A stretch of 7,352 bases of DNA from Acidobacteriota bacterium (GTDB lineage: Bacteria > Actinomycetota > Acidimicrobiia > Acidimicrobiales > SHLQ01): positions 1 to 7,352 of the forward strand of contig JADFOM010000124.1 of the NCBI GenBank assembly GCA_022562835.1, in the 5' to 3' direction. Made by a program: the position numbers and the translations under genes. Of the stretch, positions 5,779 to 7,352 are shown piece after piece (within the stretch, counting starts at the first letter, position 1; every line of letters begins with the position of its first letter). A model generated the notes under the pieces. The model saw nothing but the letters and a program-made list of their open reading frames with translations. It ran no database searches and was not told the origin of the DNA.

Positions 5779-7272
5779 ACCGATCAACAAGATGAGCTTC
5801 AGCTCGGTGACTATCTTGGCATCCTTCGTCGCCAGAGACGTTTGCTCATCGCGATTGCCTTGGTCTTGTTCGGCGCGGTGGCGATTTTTACGTTTCTCCA
5901 GACGCCGGAGTACAAATCAGAGGCGCAGGTTCTCATTCGGACGACACAAACGGATCCGCTGTTTCCCGAAGTCGGAGAGGCGAACGTCTCACTGCAACGG
6001 ATTACTACGTCCGAACTTCAGTACACCGGCGGACGCGACTACCGCGATGCGGCTCGCGACGAAGCGGGAAATGGCATAGCCGTGACGGTCGAAATTCAGG
6101 CCGTCGTCGAGCAACAAGAGCTCGGGCAGAGTGGTGTTCTCCGATTCATCGCGTGGTCTGACAATGCCGAGAAAGCCCAGGCGACCTCCAACGCCTGGGC
6201 GCAGACCTACCTTCGGCTCCGGCTCGAGTCAAAGATCCGCGAGTTCGAGAGTCTCGAGCTGATCCTCGCGGAGCGAGCCGGGAGGTTCGGCGACGATCTG
6301 TCGGACCTCACCGCGGAGCTCGACTCGATCGACGACCAGATCCTGAAGACGAGAAATCCAGCACTCGTCGCAGAACTCAATGAGGCGCGCCGCACAATAG
6401 ATGACGGAATCGGTGGGGAGCGAGTGCTGCTCGAGAGCCGGATCAGCACCATCACAGCTGAGCTTCAAGGCACGCAGGACCTCTTGTTGTTCCTCGAGAC
6501 CCCCGACGGCACCGCACGTGTCTTGCGGCCTGCCTATCTGCCCGAGAACCCGGTTTCCCCGGATGTTCCCCGCAATCTCCTATTCGGCGCCATCGCCGCG
6601 CTTGTGCTGGGCGTGGCCGTCGCGATCACCAGAGACATGCTGGACGATCGTTTGGATGACAGTTCGACGAAGTCGGTCGACTTCGGACCGCCGCTGCTGG
6701 CATCGATACCAAAGTTGCGCTCGTCGAGAAAGCACCCTGGTGGCGTGCTGCCCTACCAGAGTCTCGACCCTTCGATGACCGATGCTTATCGCACGTTACG
6801 CAACACCCTGATCGTCATGCGCAAAGATCAGCCGATCCGCTCCATCGCGGTAACCTCCGACGGCGAGGGGGCCGGCAAAACCCAAACGGTTGCAAACTTT
6901 GGTCAGGCGTTAGCCGACCTCGACGAACGCGTCGTCGTCGTCGGAGCAGACCTTCACACCGCTGCACTGGCGGAGCGGATGGGTGCTGAGTGGACCTACG
7001 GTCTCGCCGATGTACTCGATGGCAGATCGAGCATCGACGACGCCCTCGTCGACACGCACGACCCCAATGTAAGCCTTCTCGCCGCTGGCAACGTGACACA
7101 TTCACCCGCCGACATGTTGGTCGGCGAGCTGTTTGCCAGTGTGATCAAGGACCTCTCCACCCGCTATGACACCGTCCTCATCGACCTCCCACCAGCGCTT
7201 GGTCTTTCTGCTGCACCCATGGCTGCCGCTAGTGCCGACGCCGTTGATAATGATGTCGGCGCCACCAGATAG
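5776..7272 (+). CDS. Wzz chain-length determinant fused to BY-kinase (CpsD/Wzc-like) domain, C-terminus lost
   Basis: This is an inner-membrane polysaccharide co-polymerase of the Wzc type, in which an outside Wzz domain and an inside tyrosine-kinase-like ATPase together govern chain length and export. In 498 residues, ELQLGDYLGILRRQRRLL leads to span 1 (about 23-41), then YKSEAQVLI opens the Wzz domain. Residues about 150-240 are charged and coiled-coil-like, a proline-rich ENPVSPDVP motif (257-265) precedes span 2 (about 268-285), and DAYRTLRNTL (336-345) starts the kinase. The Walker A is GEGAGKT (363-369, Lys368) and the Walker B is DTVLIDLPP (465-473, Asp470). The Walker A' reads VVVVGADLH (386-394): the first of its two usual Asp residues is Gly. 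Relatives continue after ADAVD with a VLLVVRAG-like strand and a TRR helix; here DNDVGATR and a TAG stop follow instead. The protein therefore looks truncated by 30 or more residues, and no C-terminal Tyr cluster is present. Family call is firm; kinase activity is doubtful. Confidence 0.88.
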   Translation: MTDQQDELQLGDYLGILRRQRRLLIAIALVLFGAVAIFTFLQTPEYKSEAQVLIRTTQTDPLFPEVGEANVSLQRITTSELQYTGGRDYRDAARDEAGNGIAVTVEIQAVVEQQELGQSGVLRFIAWSDNAEKAQATSNAWAQTYLRLRLESKIREFESLELILAERAGRFGDDLSDLTAELDSIDDQILKTRNPALVAELNEARRTIDDGIGGERVLLESRISTITAELQGTQDLLLFLETPDGTARVLRPAYLPENPVSPDVPRNLLFGAIAALVLGVAVAITRDMLDDRLDDSSTKSVDFGPPLLASIPKLRSSRKHPGGVLPYQSLDPSMTDAYRTLRNTLIVMRKDQPIRSIAVTSDGEGAGKTQTVANFGQALADLDERVVVVGADLHTAALAERMGAEWTYGLADVLDGRSSIDDALVDTHDPNVSLLAAGNVTHSPADMLVGELFASVIKDLSTRYDTVLIDLPPALGLSAAPMAAASADAVDNDVGATR

Positions 7273-7352
7273 CTCGTACGTTCCTGCTGCCAGTGGCCCG
7301 AATGAACTAATACTGAAGCCCAGGCGAGCTTCTGCTGTCGCCAATCCCAGCG
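7249..7352. other. Right-edge segment not matching the end of the kinase gene; possible partial minus-strand frame
   Basis: From about 7242-7248 onward no plus-strand frame encodes the expected kinase C-terminus. Frame 1 stops at 7270-7272 and again at 7309-7311, frame 3 is full of stops, and frame 2 is open but gives an unrelated peptide rich in Pro, Ser and Ala. On the minus strand one frame is open from the window edge and reads LGLATAEARLGFSISSFGPL then AAGTYELSGGADIIINGV before running antisense into the kinase gene. That peptide looks protein-like but I do not recognise it. A gene entering from the right and cut at the same junction is possible but unproven. Confidence 0.25.

Overview
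The window is part of a surface-polysaccharide (capsule, exopolysaccharide or teichoic-acid-like) locus from a GC-rich bacterium. Moderately high GC, GTG starts, a TGn-TAGAAT-type promoter, a polyol-phosphate transferase and a fused Wzz/tyrosine-kinase protein are all compatible with an actinobacterium, perhaps an Acidimicrobiia-like lineage. That assignment is inference: there is no rRNA or other marker gene.

Layout. Bases 2-1652 carry two plus-strand genes: a 5'-truncated extended-SDR sugar-nucleotide epimerase/dehydratase, then a divergent IspD/TarI-type cytidylyltransferase. A perfect 14-bp palindrome lies between them. Bases 1619-5742 carry three minus-strand genes, transcribed right to left: a secreted lipoprotein resembling a TIM-barrel glycoside hydrolase, an O-antigen ligase/polymerase-like membrane protein, and a CDP-glycerol/CDP-ribitol glycerophosphotransferase-family (TagB/TagF-like) protein. 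The last of these converges with and overlaps the cytidylyltransferase by 34 bp. A divergent start region at about 5743-5775 leads into a plus-strand Wzz/BY-kinase fusion (5776-7272). Its reading frame ends abruptly just after the Walker B region.

How the genes could work together (inference). The SDR makes or modifies a nucleotide-activated sugar. The cytidylyltransferase makes a CDP-activated polyol or related phosphate. The TagF-like protein uses a CDP-alcohol donor to add alcohol-phosphate units. The ligase/polymerase joins or transfers the glycan outside the membrane. The Wzz/BY-kinase sets chain length or drives export, and the lipoprotein hydrolase trims or releases the polymer at the cell surface. 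Supply of a CDP-alcohol by one gene and its use by another in the same window is the strongest functional link.

The oddities worth following are the loss of the HDAxRP motif in the cytidylyltransferase, the altered Walker A' motif plus abrupt 3' end of the kinase, about 100 unexplained bases at the right edge, and the hydrolase lipoprotein operon. No RNA genes, CRISPR arrays, insertion sequences or origins were seen.
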